A stretch of 64,000 bases of DNA. Source: 12-FULL-44-12b sp964348525 (lineage in GTDB: Bacteria > Patescibacteriota > Minisyncoccia > Phycocordibacterales > Zambryskibacteraceae). Under the pieces are notes generated by a model that searched no databases, was not told the origin of the DNA, and was given only the letters and a program-made list of their open reading frames with translations. The stretch lies in the NCBI GenBank assembly GCA_964348525.1, contig CAYGCY010000003.1, positions 1 to 64,000 of the forward strand. Direction: 5' to 3'. Below, in pieces: positions 1-7,316 of the stretch; within the stretch, counting starts at the first letter, position 1; each line of letters starts with the position of its first letter. A program made the position numbers and the translations under genes.

Positions 1-20
1 GTGCATTTGTAAAGATAATA

Positions 21-58
21 ACAAAAATACTCCGCTATATATAGCGGAGTATTTTTGT
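21..58. terminator. Bidirectional hairpin terminator
   Basis: A perfect 19-bp inverted repeat with no unpaired spacer, GC-rich near the middle. It is flanked by A-rich sequence on the left and a T-run on the right, so it can end transcription in either direction. It lies just downstream of the leftward secreted-protein gene ending at 80. Confidence 0.7.
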
Positions 59-79
59 TTGAGCGTTTATTTTAGTAAT

Positions 80-2329
80 TTAGAACTCTTGTGGTTTTAT
101 TTTGGCGTTCACCTGAAGCTGTGCGGTAGCACACTGGACAGTCGTTCCAGCTCCGCCCGCGTCTCTTACTGTCACTTGTGCGGTTTTTGAACCAGTCGTT
201 TGATAAATAATCGCGTAAGTTCTTTCACTTGGTGCTGGTGCTGGGAAATTGGTCCCAATCCAAGAATAAGTGTAGTTGCCATCTCCCCCTAACGGGTCAG
301 CTGTCCAAACAACCTGCTTCCCTACTTCGGCTGGTGACGGAGTGGCCCTGCATGATACAGACAAAGAGTTGGCTGGATTCACTACCAAAGAAACCGTAGT
401 GGTTCTGGTAATACCATCCCCTGTGGTTCCTGTGACTGTTACAGAATGTGTGCCCACTTGAGCAGATGAAGATACATTGAATGTAATAGTTGAGGACTGA
501 GGAGCGGTAGCTGTGGCATTCGTGGTTCCGCTCACTGTTACCCCTGTAGGTAATCCTGACACTGCGAGAGTTACCGCTTCTTGTGTTCCAGAAACAACAT
601 TTCTATTTACCACCACATTGTACAAACCCCCTCCCTGTGTGGTTGTAACAGGGCCTGTGTTTGTAAGGGAATAATCCCAAGAGTCACCTCCTATTGGTGT
701 GTAGCTGATATTGAAGTCTTTTCTATTGCCTGTAGCTATGACTAGTGTGTTCCCAGTATTATCCGTGCCTGTCACAGAAGAAGTGTAATTAGCCACACTC
801 CCCGCGGACAAACTGTATGTGCCAGGAGTTACGGCTACCCATGCTCCGCCTGTACCCGACCCACTAAAAGGAGTTGGCCCACTCACGGTCCAAGAGCCAC
901 CTGAAAGATTTGAAAATACCCTTATACCCGTGCTCGGCTCTACTGCTACATAAGCAGTGCCTGATCCTGACCCAGCATTATTTGAACAAACTAGAGTAAA
1001 TCCATGATTACCAACTGTGTTTAAAGTACCTACAGATACCCCAGAGCTTGCTGATGCTTTTGCTCCAGACCAGTTCGTGTTGGCTGGGCTTGCGCTTGCT
1101 GTACACGAAGTTGGGCTATTGGTAACGCTCCATGTAAGTTGGGGCGCAACTGTTCCTGCAAGGCCTGATGTAGGGCTTGCTGAAATGGTTACTACTGGTG
1201 GATTGCCTGTCGGCTGATTTACTGTAATGGTAGTTCCACCTGTGCCATCAGAAAAGCCAGTGTTCCCTGTGCAAGTCATCGAGTAAGTAGTAGTAACAGA
1301 TGGAGACACAGAAACACTTCCGGAAGTATTTGTATTTGGTGCCCACCATGCGCTACACGAAGAAGCGTTTGTGGAGGACCATGTAAGAGTGCTCGACTGT
1401 CCGGATGTTATGGGATTTGAGCTAGCTGATACCGATACTGTGGCGGAGCCTGTAACGTTCACTGTCACGCTGTCTGTTGCAGTCAGGCCTGTAGCACTAG
1501 TACAGGTAATAGAGTAAGTAGTGGTTACGGTAGGTGAATATGGCTGGCTACCTGAAGGTGTGCCCCATGGTGAAGAGCACGAATCTGCATTGGTAGAGGT
1601 CCAGGACACTGTTACCGATGAGCCGGCATTGACCGATATTGGCCCATCAGAACCATTGGCTTTTATAATTACAGTTGGGACTGGGTCTAATTGTGTGCAA
1701 TTCATCGTAAACGAATCAGAGTCACCAGGGAAAACTACCTGCGATGACGGCGACATGCCACCATATGTATAGCCAGAATTTGCGGGGACAGCGCCTGCCA
1801 AACTTACTGTAGTACCACCGGTTGCTGGTGTAAATGTGAGAGTTTGTGAGCCGGTACCACTAAAGGTTCCAGAGAATGTTGAGTTTGCGGGACAGCTACC
1901 TGTGCTTATAGACACTGTGGCTGGTTGTGGTGGGGTGGCAGCGGCGACTGAAACACTTCTGCTACCACAGGCCTTTACGGTGTTTTGCTCTTCTTCGGTT
2001 TCACCAGCCTTGGGACAAATACCCATAGCAGTAATTGTGTAGGTCTCTGGGGGCCCTGATAAAACCTTTGAATAGCTCCCCGAGCCTCCCCCTGTACCAG
2101 TCACTGAATATGGTGAGCCGCTGTTGGGGTTCAACTGTATTACCACATGATCGCAAGCCTGCGCATACCAAGAAATAGTTACTGTCTGTCCCATGTACCC
2201 TGAAGACGGGGACACTCCGGCACTCATCAAACTACATGCAATGGCCTCAACCTGTGGTACTTGTACTCCACCAAACACTGCTACAGCCATTAATACAACT
2301 AAGCCATATCTAAATATTTGTTTCTTCAT
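80..2329 (-). CDS. Large secreted Ig/PKD-like repeat protein
   Basis: A 749-residue protein with a clear signal peptide (about residues 1-29: KKQ, hydrophobic core, then VEA). The rest is Ser/Thr/Gly-rich beta-sandwich-like repeats. Two adjacent repeats share a WSSTNASSCS-type core followed by TTTYS(I/M)TCT, so paired cysteines probably form disulfides outside the cell. The last ~90 residues resemble a PKD-like domain (VWTADPLGGDG...TGSKTAQVTV) that recurs in the protein at 36335-38020. No catalytic motif is visible; a role in surface adhesion or matrix is inferred. It lies 9 bases downstream of another leftward membrane-protein gene, probably in one operon. Confidence 0.85.
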   Translation of the reverse strand: MKKQIFRYGLVVLMAVAVFGGVQVPQVEAIACSLMSAGVSPSSGYMGQTVTISWYAQACDHVVIQLNPNSGSPYSVTGTGGGSGSYSKVLSGPPETYTITAMGICPKAGETEEEQNTVKACGSRSVSVAAATPPQPATVSISTGSCPANSTFSGTFSGTGSQTLTFTPATGGTTVSLAGAVPANSGYTYGGMSPSSQVVFPGDSDSFTMNCTQLDPVPTVIIKANGSDGPISVNAGSSVTVSWTSTNADSCSSPWGTPSGSQPYSPTVTTTYSITCTSATGLTATDSVTVNVTGSATVSVSASSNPITSGQSSTLTWSSTNASSCSAWWAPNTNTSGSVSVSPSVTTTYSMTCTGNTGFSDGTGGTTITVNQPTGNPPVVTISASPTSGLAGTVAPQLTWSVTNSPTSCTASASPANTNWSGAKASASSGVSVGTLNTVGNHGFTLVCSNNAGSGSGTAYVAVEPSTGIRVFSNLSGGSWTVSGPTPFSGSGTGGAWVAVTPGTYSLSAGSVANYTSSVTGTDNTGNTLVIATGNRKDFNISYTPIGGDSWDYSLTNTGPVTTTQGGGLYNVVVNRNVVSGTQEAVTLAVSGLPTGVTVSGTTNATATAPQSSTITFNVSSSAQVGTHSVTVTGTTGDGITRTTTVSLVVNPANSLSVSCRATPSPAEVGKQVVWTADPLGGDGNYTYSWIGTNFPAPAPSERTYAIIYQTTGSKTAQVTVRDAGGAGTTVQCATAQLQVNAKIKPQEF

Positions 2330-2338
2330 GGTTGTATA

Positions 2339-2962
2339 TTATTTTCTTATAACGTTATTAATAATGACTGATGTGGTCGGCAATTGAGGAATTAAGATAA
2401 TTTCCAGTTCTCCATTCCCTTTTGTTGCTTTGTAGCTCATTACTACTGATGATTTGCTTTGATTTGCCATTGTGTACCCCGCTGCTGCTAAATATTTTCC
2501 GTAAGAAGCATAAAGCTCTTCTGCCTGTTCAAAAGTAGTGAAGGTAACAGACTGTAATGTTACTTTCTTTTCTGGATAATCAAGTGTGCTTGATTGGGAA
2601 ATATTTTTTTCATCTATGAAAAGACCCGTGGGAAAACCTGCAGGTATCTCTTTCATCTCGTCTTTCAGAATGACGTTTTGACTGGAGAATTTTTTCTGTT
2701 CTACCCCTCTTGTGTTAAGAAGAACATATACCCCTATAGCTATAAATATCACAACCAATGCACCGATGATAATTTTCAAAGCCTTGTGATCTGAAATGGA
2801 GGGCGGCTTCATTTGTATAGTAGGAATATTTGGAATCTGAGGTTTGGGGGGCATTGACTGAGGTGGTGGTGGCACGACTTCAGGGCCATTTTGCATTACG
2901 GGCGGAGTAAATTTAGGCGGGAACTGCGAAAATTGGTTTTGGGGTTGATTATTTGGGGGCAT
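2339..2962 (-). CDS. Proline-rich single-pass membrane protein
   Basis: A 207-residue protein. Residues 1-60 are rich in Pro, Gln and Asn and should lie in the cytoplasm. One membrane segment follows at about 65-86 (IIIGALVVIFIAIGVYVLL), then an exported ~120-residue domain of unknown family. No signal peptide or catalytic motif is seen. It is the upstream partner of the large secreted repeat protein (9-base gap), so both probably work at the cell surface. A TATAAT hexamer abuts the assigned ATG; transcription would then begin inside the first codons, so either another -10 is used or the start is slightly downstream. Confidence 0.75.
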   Translation of the reverse strand: MPPNNQPQNQFSQFPPKFTPPVMQNGPEVVPPPPQSMPPKPQIPNIPTIQMKPPSISDHKALKIIIGALVVIFIAIGVYVLLNTRGVEQKKFSSQNVILKDEMKEIPAGFPTGLFIDEKNISQSSTLDYPEKKVTLQSVTFTTFEQAEELYASYGKYLAAAGYTMANQSKSSVVMSYKATKGNGELEIILIPQLPTTSVIINNVIRK

Positions 2963-3062
2963 ATTATAAAGGTTCTAAATTAGTAACTAAATCCATTTTA
3001 ACCCATAAAACAAGCCACAAAAAACCTATCCACAGGGCGACTAATTTAGACCAATTTACGAC

Positions 3063-3126
3063 TTGACAAATCATGTTATAGGGTGTATAGTATTGACAGA
3101 GTGGCACGTCCGTGCCATTACCGCTC
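3063..3126 (+). promoter_or_regulatory. Sigma-70 promoter and leader hairpin of the metzincin gene
   Basis: TTGACA at 3063-3068, a 17-bp spacer and TATAGT at 3086-3091 form an almost consensus promoter. The ~75-base leader holds a short hairpin (GGCACG/CGTGCC, 3113-3126) and ends in a GGAGG Shine-Dalgarno site before the ATG at 3172. Confidence 0.7.
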
Positions 3127-3171
3127 ATTAACAACTTCAATTAGAGCCCTTGCGGGCCGGAGGCACCAACC

Positions 3172-4530
3172 ATGCGTCGCTTTGCTTCGATCCTTGTGAT
3201 CGCCTGCACGGCGATCATCGGTGCCTGTGGCACCGAACCAGTTGCTCCGCCGAGTTGCACCATAAACTGCACTCCGACGGAGGTGGTAACGCCAGCGATT
3301 AGCGGGCTTGTGAACGGCACCAGCGTACCGGCCGGGAACATTTCTATCTCCGCGACTGCCATTTCTTCCAAGATTGGCAATATCACGGACTCGGGAAAGT
3401 TCTCCTGGATGCTCGATGGCACTTCTATCGGTAACGGTATGAGTGTTGTTATGAGCGTTCAGCCCGGTACACATACCGTATGCGTGTACGTGACCGGTCA
3501 GGAAAAGACTGGAAACGTCTGCGTGGGCTTCACGGCCACGAAGACAAGCATTACCGGTAAGGTGGTTGTCCTTGATTTGGCTCAAAACGAACTCCCCCCC
3601 AAGGGAGTGCGCGTGAGCTTTTCGAAAGGACAGATCTCGGCAAGTGCCCTTGCGGAAAGCAACGGCAGTTTCGAGATTACCACTGGCCTTGTGAACGAAG
3701 ACTCTGTAGCCTTCGTGGTGGATGGAGTAGATCCGAGCAATCGGATTTACCACCCCATGAAGGGAGTGGTGCTGAAAGCGGATCTGACGAAGGATATTGT
3801 CTTCATCATGATTCCGCTCTCTGTAACCATCCCGAACGGTGTGTATGCCGGAACCGTGGCCCCCATGGACCTCAACAAGGCGTACATTGCTGGAAGCGAC
3901 GGGTCATCTTTCTACGGAAGACATTTGGTTAGTGGCGTGTGGCAGTACGTCGTGGCAAGCCACCCAGTGCTTCCTGTACCGATGGCTTTTCGAAACGATC
4001 TCGGCAATATTCCAATTGCCGGGGCCGATTCAGTGACGGCATCTCTGAGCATAGACATCCTCGAACAGTATGTCGGGCTAGACATGCTTCGTCCCGCTCC
4101 GCGGAACGAAATTACCGACTTGCTGGGAGTAGATGTATACATGCTCACTACCGTCTCCGACACCATCGCTGGACTTGGGGGCGTAAGTTACCTCGGCAAT
4201 GGCAATCTGGGGCATGGCGTGGTAGTGCTTAAGGGGACAGCATACCTTTTGGGTACACTACGTCACGAACTCATTCACGCCTTTGGCTTCGGCCATGGAT
4301 GTGGGTGGAGGAGTTTGCAGGGCAATTATTGCGACGGAATTGACCGTGGCAATAACCCCTTCACCCCCGGCCTACCAAGCTCATACGACGTCGCGTACAT
4401 CCGTGTGATGTACAAAGCTCGTGATCTTGAGCGCAAGTACGGGACCAAGCTGTCGGTTATGGAAAGCCATCAGGGTGAGCGCGAGCTCATGCTGGGGCTT
4501 CCGGCCGAGAAAGTGACGAGGCTTCCGTAA
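3172..4530 (+). CDS. Metzincin-like zinc metallopeptidase lipoprotein
   Basis: A 452-residue predicted lipoprotein. The signal peptide ends in a lipobox with the modified cysteine at residue 19 (IIGAC). Residues ~40-110 look Ig-like and ~115-195 resemble a carboxypeptidase-regulatory-like beta domain. The C-terminal part carries HELIHAFGFGHG near residues 365-376, matching the metzincin zinc motif HExxHxxGxxH, with a possible Met-turn (IRVMYK) about 45 residues later. It is probably a surface endopeptidase anchored to the membrane. The DNA is clearly more GC-rich than its neighbours and the start has GGAGG, so the unit may be transferred. The motif call is firm; the subfamily is not known. 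Confidence 0.8.
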   Translation: MRRFASILVIACTAIIGACGTEPVAPPSCTINCTPTEVVTPAISGLVNGTSVPAGNISISATAISSKIGNITDSGKFSWMLDGTSIGNGMSVVMSVQPGTHTVCVYVTGQEKTGNVCVGFTATKTSITGKVVVLDLAQNELPPKGVRVSFSKGQISASALAESNGSFEITTGLVNEDSVAFVVDGVDPSNRIYHPMKGVVLKADLTKDIVFIMIPLSVTIPNGVYAGTVAPMDLNKAYIAGSDGSSFYGRHLVSGVWQYVVASHPVLPVPMAFRNDLGNIPIAGADSVTASLSIDILEQYVGLDMLRPAPRNEITDLLGVDVYMLTTVSDTIAGLGGVSYLGNGNLGHGVVVLKGTAYLLGTLRHELIHAFGFGHGCGWRSLQGNYCDGIDRGNNPFTPGLPSSYDVAYIRVMYKARDLERKYGTKLSVMESHQGERELMLGLPAEKVTRLP

Positions 4531-4554
4531 AGCAATAATTGAAGTTATAAGTAC

Positions 4555-4590
4555 AAGGCGCATGGCATCCCAGCCATGCGCCTTTTGTTT
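4555..4590 (+). terminator. Rho-independent terminator of the metzincin gene
   Basis: A 12-bp perfect stem (4555-4566 / 4573-4584) with a 6-base loop, followed by a T-rich tail. It sits about 25 bases after the stop codon and just before the convergent hisS end. Confidence 0.8.
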
Positions 4591-4596
4591 TTTGTT

Positions 4597-5667
4597 TTAT
4601 TTCAATCTGTTTATTATTTCTTCTATAGTTCCAGAAAAATCTTCTCCTTTATTAAAAATGTTTTTTAGAGTGAATTGTCCGGTCTCCAATTCGTTTTCAC
4701 CAATCACAATATAAAAAGGCACACTGTTTTTCTCAGCATTTCTTTTTTTATCAGGAATATCTTTTTCAGTCGCATCTACGGCTACATTTATTCTGGATAC
4801 CCGCATCGCTTTAGCAACCTCAGAAACATCTACATTTTTCATAGAAAGAAGCACCACATCTGTTTCTGACCTCAGCTCCGGCACCAATTTGTGTGTCTCT
4901 AAAAAATCTCTCGCCGTAACATCTCCCATACCAAAACCTACCGCTGGAACCTTCTCTTCTCCAAAAATGTCTAAAAGATTGTCGTACCTTCCACCACCAA
5001 AAATAGACCTCTTGTTTTCTCCGCTTGTATCAAAAATTTCAAATACTATTCCGGTGTAATAAGCTTGTCCCCTTCTCAAGTTTTCATCAAACAATGTATT
5101 TGTAATTCCTACCTGGCCAAGCATTTCAATTACCGTTTTAAAATCTGAGCTTTGTCCACCAGCATAATTGTTCATTCTAATTTCAAACTGGGAATCATCC
5201 GCCCCCATTGCTTTCATTATTTCGTAAGCGATAGAAATAATTTCAACATCCGCATTTACCGTTTTGTCTCCAAAAATATCAACATTTAGCTGGAAGTGCT
5301 CACGTAGTCTACCCTTTTGAGGGTTCTCGTATCTAAAAAGATTGGGTATTGAGTACCAACGCAGAGGAAAACCAAGCTCACGTTTTTTTTGAGCAACCAT
5401 TCTCGCAACTGTAGGTGTCATTTCAGGACGCAAAGTGACTTCCCTGTCTCCTCTGTCCTTAAATGTATATGTCTGCTCATTTACTATTTCGTCTCCCGAT
5501 TTTGCTTTGTATAAATCTGCGTACTCCAAAATCGAAGCATCATACTCAACGTATCCATATTTCTCTGCCACGTTACGCCACACAGAAAAAAGCCATTTTC
5601 TAATACGCAAATCCTCAGGATAAAAATCCCTCACTCCTTTGTATGGCGTTGTATCTAGTTTTGACAT
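4597..5667 (-). CDS. hisS: Histidine-tRNA ligase, short divergent form
   Basis: A class II aminoacyl-tRNA synthetase that charges tRNA-His. The chosen start gives 356 residues beginning MSKLDTTPYKGVRDFYPED, as the family does; the open frame extends 22 codons further upstream but that part looks non-coding. Motif 2 (FRYENPQKGRLREHFQ) is at ~111-126, the HisA loop at ~198-206 and GGGRYDNL at ~224. The C-terminal anticodon-binding domain is present. Oddities: the insertion domain between motif 2 and the HisA loop is very short, the loop reads RRGQAYYTG rather than RGLDYY, and motif 3 reads GFGMGDVTARDFL without the usual arginine. The terminal domain argues for a true HisRS over a HisZ-type paralogue. 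Confidence 0.88.
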   Translation of the reverse strand: MSKLDTTPYKGVRDFYPEDLRIRKWLFSVWRNVAEKYGYVEYDASILEYADLYKAKSGDEIVNEQTYTFKDRGDREVTLRPEMTPTVARMVAQKKRELGFPLRWYSIPNLFRYENPQKGRLREHFQLNVDIFGDKTVNADVEIISIAYEIMKAMGADDSQFEIRMNNYAGGQSSDFKTVIEMLGQVGITNTLFDENLRRGQAYYTGIVFEIFDTSGENKRSIFGGGRYDNLLDIFGEEKVPAVGFGMGDVTARDFLETHKLVPELRSETDVVLLSMKNVDVSEVAKAMRVSRINVAVDATEKDIPDKKRNAEKNSVPFYIVIGENELETGQFTLKNIFNKGEDFSGTIEEIINRLK

Positions 5668-5781
5668 ATATATGAGTATAACAAAAAACCTAAAATACAC
5701 TTGGGCGAGTCGCCCAATTTGAAAAACTCTCAAATATTTTCGAAATGCCCTCCATATATAGACACACCACCCCCATGTCTA

Positions 5782-5816
5782 TTGACAATCCACTTTACTT
5801 AAGTAAAGTGGATTGT
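5782..5816 (+). promoter_or_regulatory. Promoter overlapped by 32-bp palindromic operator
   Basis: A perfect 32-bp palindrome spans 5785-5816, centred on TTAA, with core CCACTTTACTTAAGTAAAGT. It overlaps a promoter: TTGACA at 5782-5787, a 16-bp spacer and TAAAGT at 5804-5809. The palindrome ends directly before the ATG at 5817, so the transcript would be leaderless. The same arrangement recurs at 7089-7123 before the hydrolase gene. Bound protein would cover both promoter hexamers, which fits autorepression by the TrpR-like product. Confidence 0.75.
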
Positions 5817-6134
5817 ATGGATTGGAATAATAATGAAAAGAAAAGATTGGTCAAGGCAATTTTAAATCTAGAAAATCAGAACGAGGTTGAGAGCTTTCTA
5901 CGTGACCTTCTTACGCTAAAAGAAATAGACGAATTTGCCAAACGCCTAGAAACGGCAAGCCTATTGTCCAAAGGGGTACAATATTCCGCTATTGAAGAAC
6001 AGACAGGCTTTAGCTCAAGAACCATCGCACGGGTTTCCCACTGGCTTAAAAACGGCAAGGGGGGTTACAAGCTTGCATTAGAGAAGCTACACCAACCTCA
6101 CAGAACGACACACGCGAAGAGAGGAATGGTGTGA
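5817..6134 (+). CDS. TrpR/YerC-family transcriptional regulator
   Basis: The chosen start (MDWNNNEKKRL) gives 105 residues and sits right after the palindromic operator; upstream ATGs at 5745 or 5775 would place coding sequence through the promoter. The protein is all-helical and carries a TrpR-type helix-turn-helix (AIEEQTGFSSRTIARVSHWL) followed by NGKGGYKLAL, as in the YerC/YecD branch of the TrpR family. It should bind DNA as a dimer; the effector is unknown. Its own promoter and that of the convergent gene at 6267-7082 share the same 32-bp palindrome, so these are its likely targets. The gene ends in TGA. Confidence 0.85.
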   Translation: MDWNNNEKKRLVKAILNLENQNEVESFLRDLLTLKEIDEFAKRLETASLLSKGVQYSAIEEQTGFSSRTIARVSHWLKNGKGGYKLALEKLHQPHRTTHAKRGMV

Positions 6135-6156
6135 TATTTCAAATATATAACACCGC

Positions 6157-6187
6157 CCCCCTCTTCACGTGAAGAGGGGGCCTTTTT
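6157..6187 (+). terminator. Hairpin terminator after the TrpR-like gene
   Basis: A 12-bp perfect stem (centre at 6168/6169, CCCCCTCTTCAC/GTGAAGAGGGGG) starts 22 bases after the stop codon and is followed by CCTTTTT. Confidence 0.7.
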
Positions 6188-6199
6188 GGCCTTACACAA

Positions 6200-6262
6200 A
6201 AAGGAGGTCAGTATGCACTAACGACTAAGCTGTCTCTGGGGGCTCCACGTGTGTGGGGCCCC
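6200..6262 (+). other. Strong SD, three-codon mini-ORF and hairpin
   Basis: AAGGAGGT at 6200-6207, one of the strongest Shine-Dalgarno matches in the window, is followed by ATG CAC TAA. A GC-rich hairpin follows (6239-6248 / 6253-6262, ten pairs with one G-U, GTGT loop). It could be a decayed gene unit or a translated leader, or chance. The hairpin also sits at the 3' end of the leftward gene ending at 6267. Confidence 0.3.
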
Positions 6263-6266
6263 TTAC

Positions 6267-7082
6267 TTATTTCCCAAGTATAAACGCCTCTTCGTTCTTG
6301 CTATCACGATTTCTGGCAAATAAAATTATGCTGTCTGTTTCTGTTTTTATTTCTTTTTTTCCATCAATGCCAATTGTTTGCCCCGCATAAATCTTTTCAA
6401 AATCTTTAAATTTTTTCGTGAGCTTAAAATTGTTTTTTGTAATGTAAAGTTTATTTACATATATCTGCGATTGTTTTTGAGGACTACTTTTACCTTTGAT
6501 GTGCCCACGAGCCACAAGAAAGGTCTTGATGATTGTTTTTGCATTTTTTTCTGCTGTAAAGCTATGCGAGTAACCACATTCGACACAGATACCTACTTTG
6601 CCAATTTTATTCATATAGTAATCAGTGCCACCGGGCTGAATAGCATCAAAGCCAGAGACAACTAATTTGACTGGCAGAAGTTTACATATGTTTTTTGCAT
6701 TTGCTTCACAAATAGCAAACGGCTCGCTACCTTTAGTATGGCTCGAGTGAACATCGAGTAGAACATCTGCCTTTTTAAAGTAGGCCTTTAAAAGATTGGC
6801 GCGCTTATACTCATAACTTTTTTTATCAGTTTTTGATAGCAGGAAGCTCGGCTTGAACATGCGGTTTAAATTGCTACCGATAAAACGCTTCTGTTTTTTG
6901 ACGGCCTTTGGGTTCCCAACGATAAAGATTACTTTGCCCTTATCAACAACAAGTGTAGGCAATATTTTCTCCAAAGCCTTAATACCACACGGCTCATCCC
7001 CGTGTACTCCTACTAAAACAATACTAGTAGGCCCCGAGGCTCTTTCTGTATATTCGACTACGTCTTTTTCATCCTGTCCCAT
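6267..7082 (-). CDS. AstE/AspA-like zinc deacylase
   Basis: A 271-residue protein of the succinylglutamate desuccinylase/aspartoacylase family, a branch of zinc carboxypeptidase-like enzymes. GVHGDEPCG places the zinc ligands His27 and Glu30, NLNRMF gives the substrate-binding arginine near residue 74, LLDVHSSH the third ligand near 107, and VECGYS a likely catalytic glutamate near 170. The C-terminal beta domain is present. It should hydrolyse an amide of an acylated amino acid; the substrate cannot be told. The start at 7082 (MGQDEK) is preferred to one five codons upstream because the latter lies inside the operator palindrome at 7089-7120. Probably controlled by the TrpR-like regulator encoded convergently. 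Confidence 0.82.
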   Translation of the reverse strand: MGQDEKDVVEYTERASGPTSIVLVGVHGDEPCGIKALEKILPTLVVDKGKVIFIVGNPKAVKKQKRFIGSNLNRMFKPSFLLSKTDKKSYEYKRANLLKAYFKKADVLLDVHSSHTKGSEPFAICEANAKNICKLLPVKLVVSGFDAIQPGGTDYYMNKIGKVGICVECGYSHSFTAEKNAKTIIKTFLVARGHIKGKSSPQKQSQIYVNKLYITKNNFKLTKKFKDFEKIYAGQTIGIDGKKEIKTETDSIILFARNRDSKNEEAFILGK

Positions 7083-7088
7083 ATTTGT

Positions 7089-7123
7089 ACACTCCACTTT
7101 ACTTAAGTAAAGTGGAGTGTCAA
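7089..7123 (-). promoter_or_regulatory. Promoter overlapped by second 32-bp palindromic operator
   Basis: A perfect 32-bp palindrome (7089-7120) whose central 26 bases equal those at 5788-5813. On the minus strand TTGACA is at 7123-7118, the spacer is 16 bp and TAAAGT is at 7101-7096, the same geometry as at the regulator gene. The hydrolase ATG is 7 bases beyond the palindrome. Confidence 0.75.
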
Positions 7124-7220
7124 TTATAAAACAGCTAGGTTGAAATCAGGTGTTGGAATCAAACTAGATCGGGCCAAAAATAGACCGGTATTTAATCTGA
7201 CATGTGCTCACACGAATTAG

Positions 7221-7291
7221 TTGACAAAATAGTGCGCAGGTGTATAATAGTTACATTATTAGAGAGCGGTTCGCCCGAAAGGGCGGGCCGT
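7221..7291 (+). promoter_or_regulatory. nusA promoter and leader hairpin
   Basis: TTGACA (7221-7226), a 16-bp spacer and TATAAT (7243-7248) form a fully consensus promoter. The ~60-base leader contains a GC-rich hairpin with a GAAA loop (about 7266-7291). The rest of 7124-7220 shows nothing recognisable. Confidence 0.75.
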
Positions 7292-7316
7292 TCTTCGTAA
7301 GAAAAGCAATAAAAAT

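Noticed and set aside
3118..3753. A 211-codon minus-strand frame opposite the metzincin gene
   Set aside because: The plus-strand gene has a promoter, SD, signal peptide and zinc motif; the minus frame is Arg/His-rich and has none of these.
5745..5816. N-terminal extension of the TrpR-like regulator
   Set aside because: It would be translated from sequence upstream of and within the promoter-operator; ATG 5817 follows the operator directly.
6157..6180. TTCACGTGAA core resembling parS
   Set aside because: Only the central ten bases match; it is the tip of a terminator stem after the TrpR-like gene.
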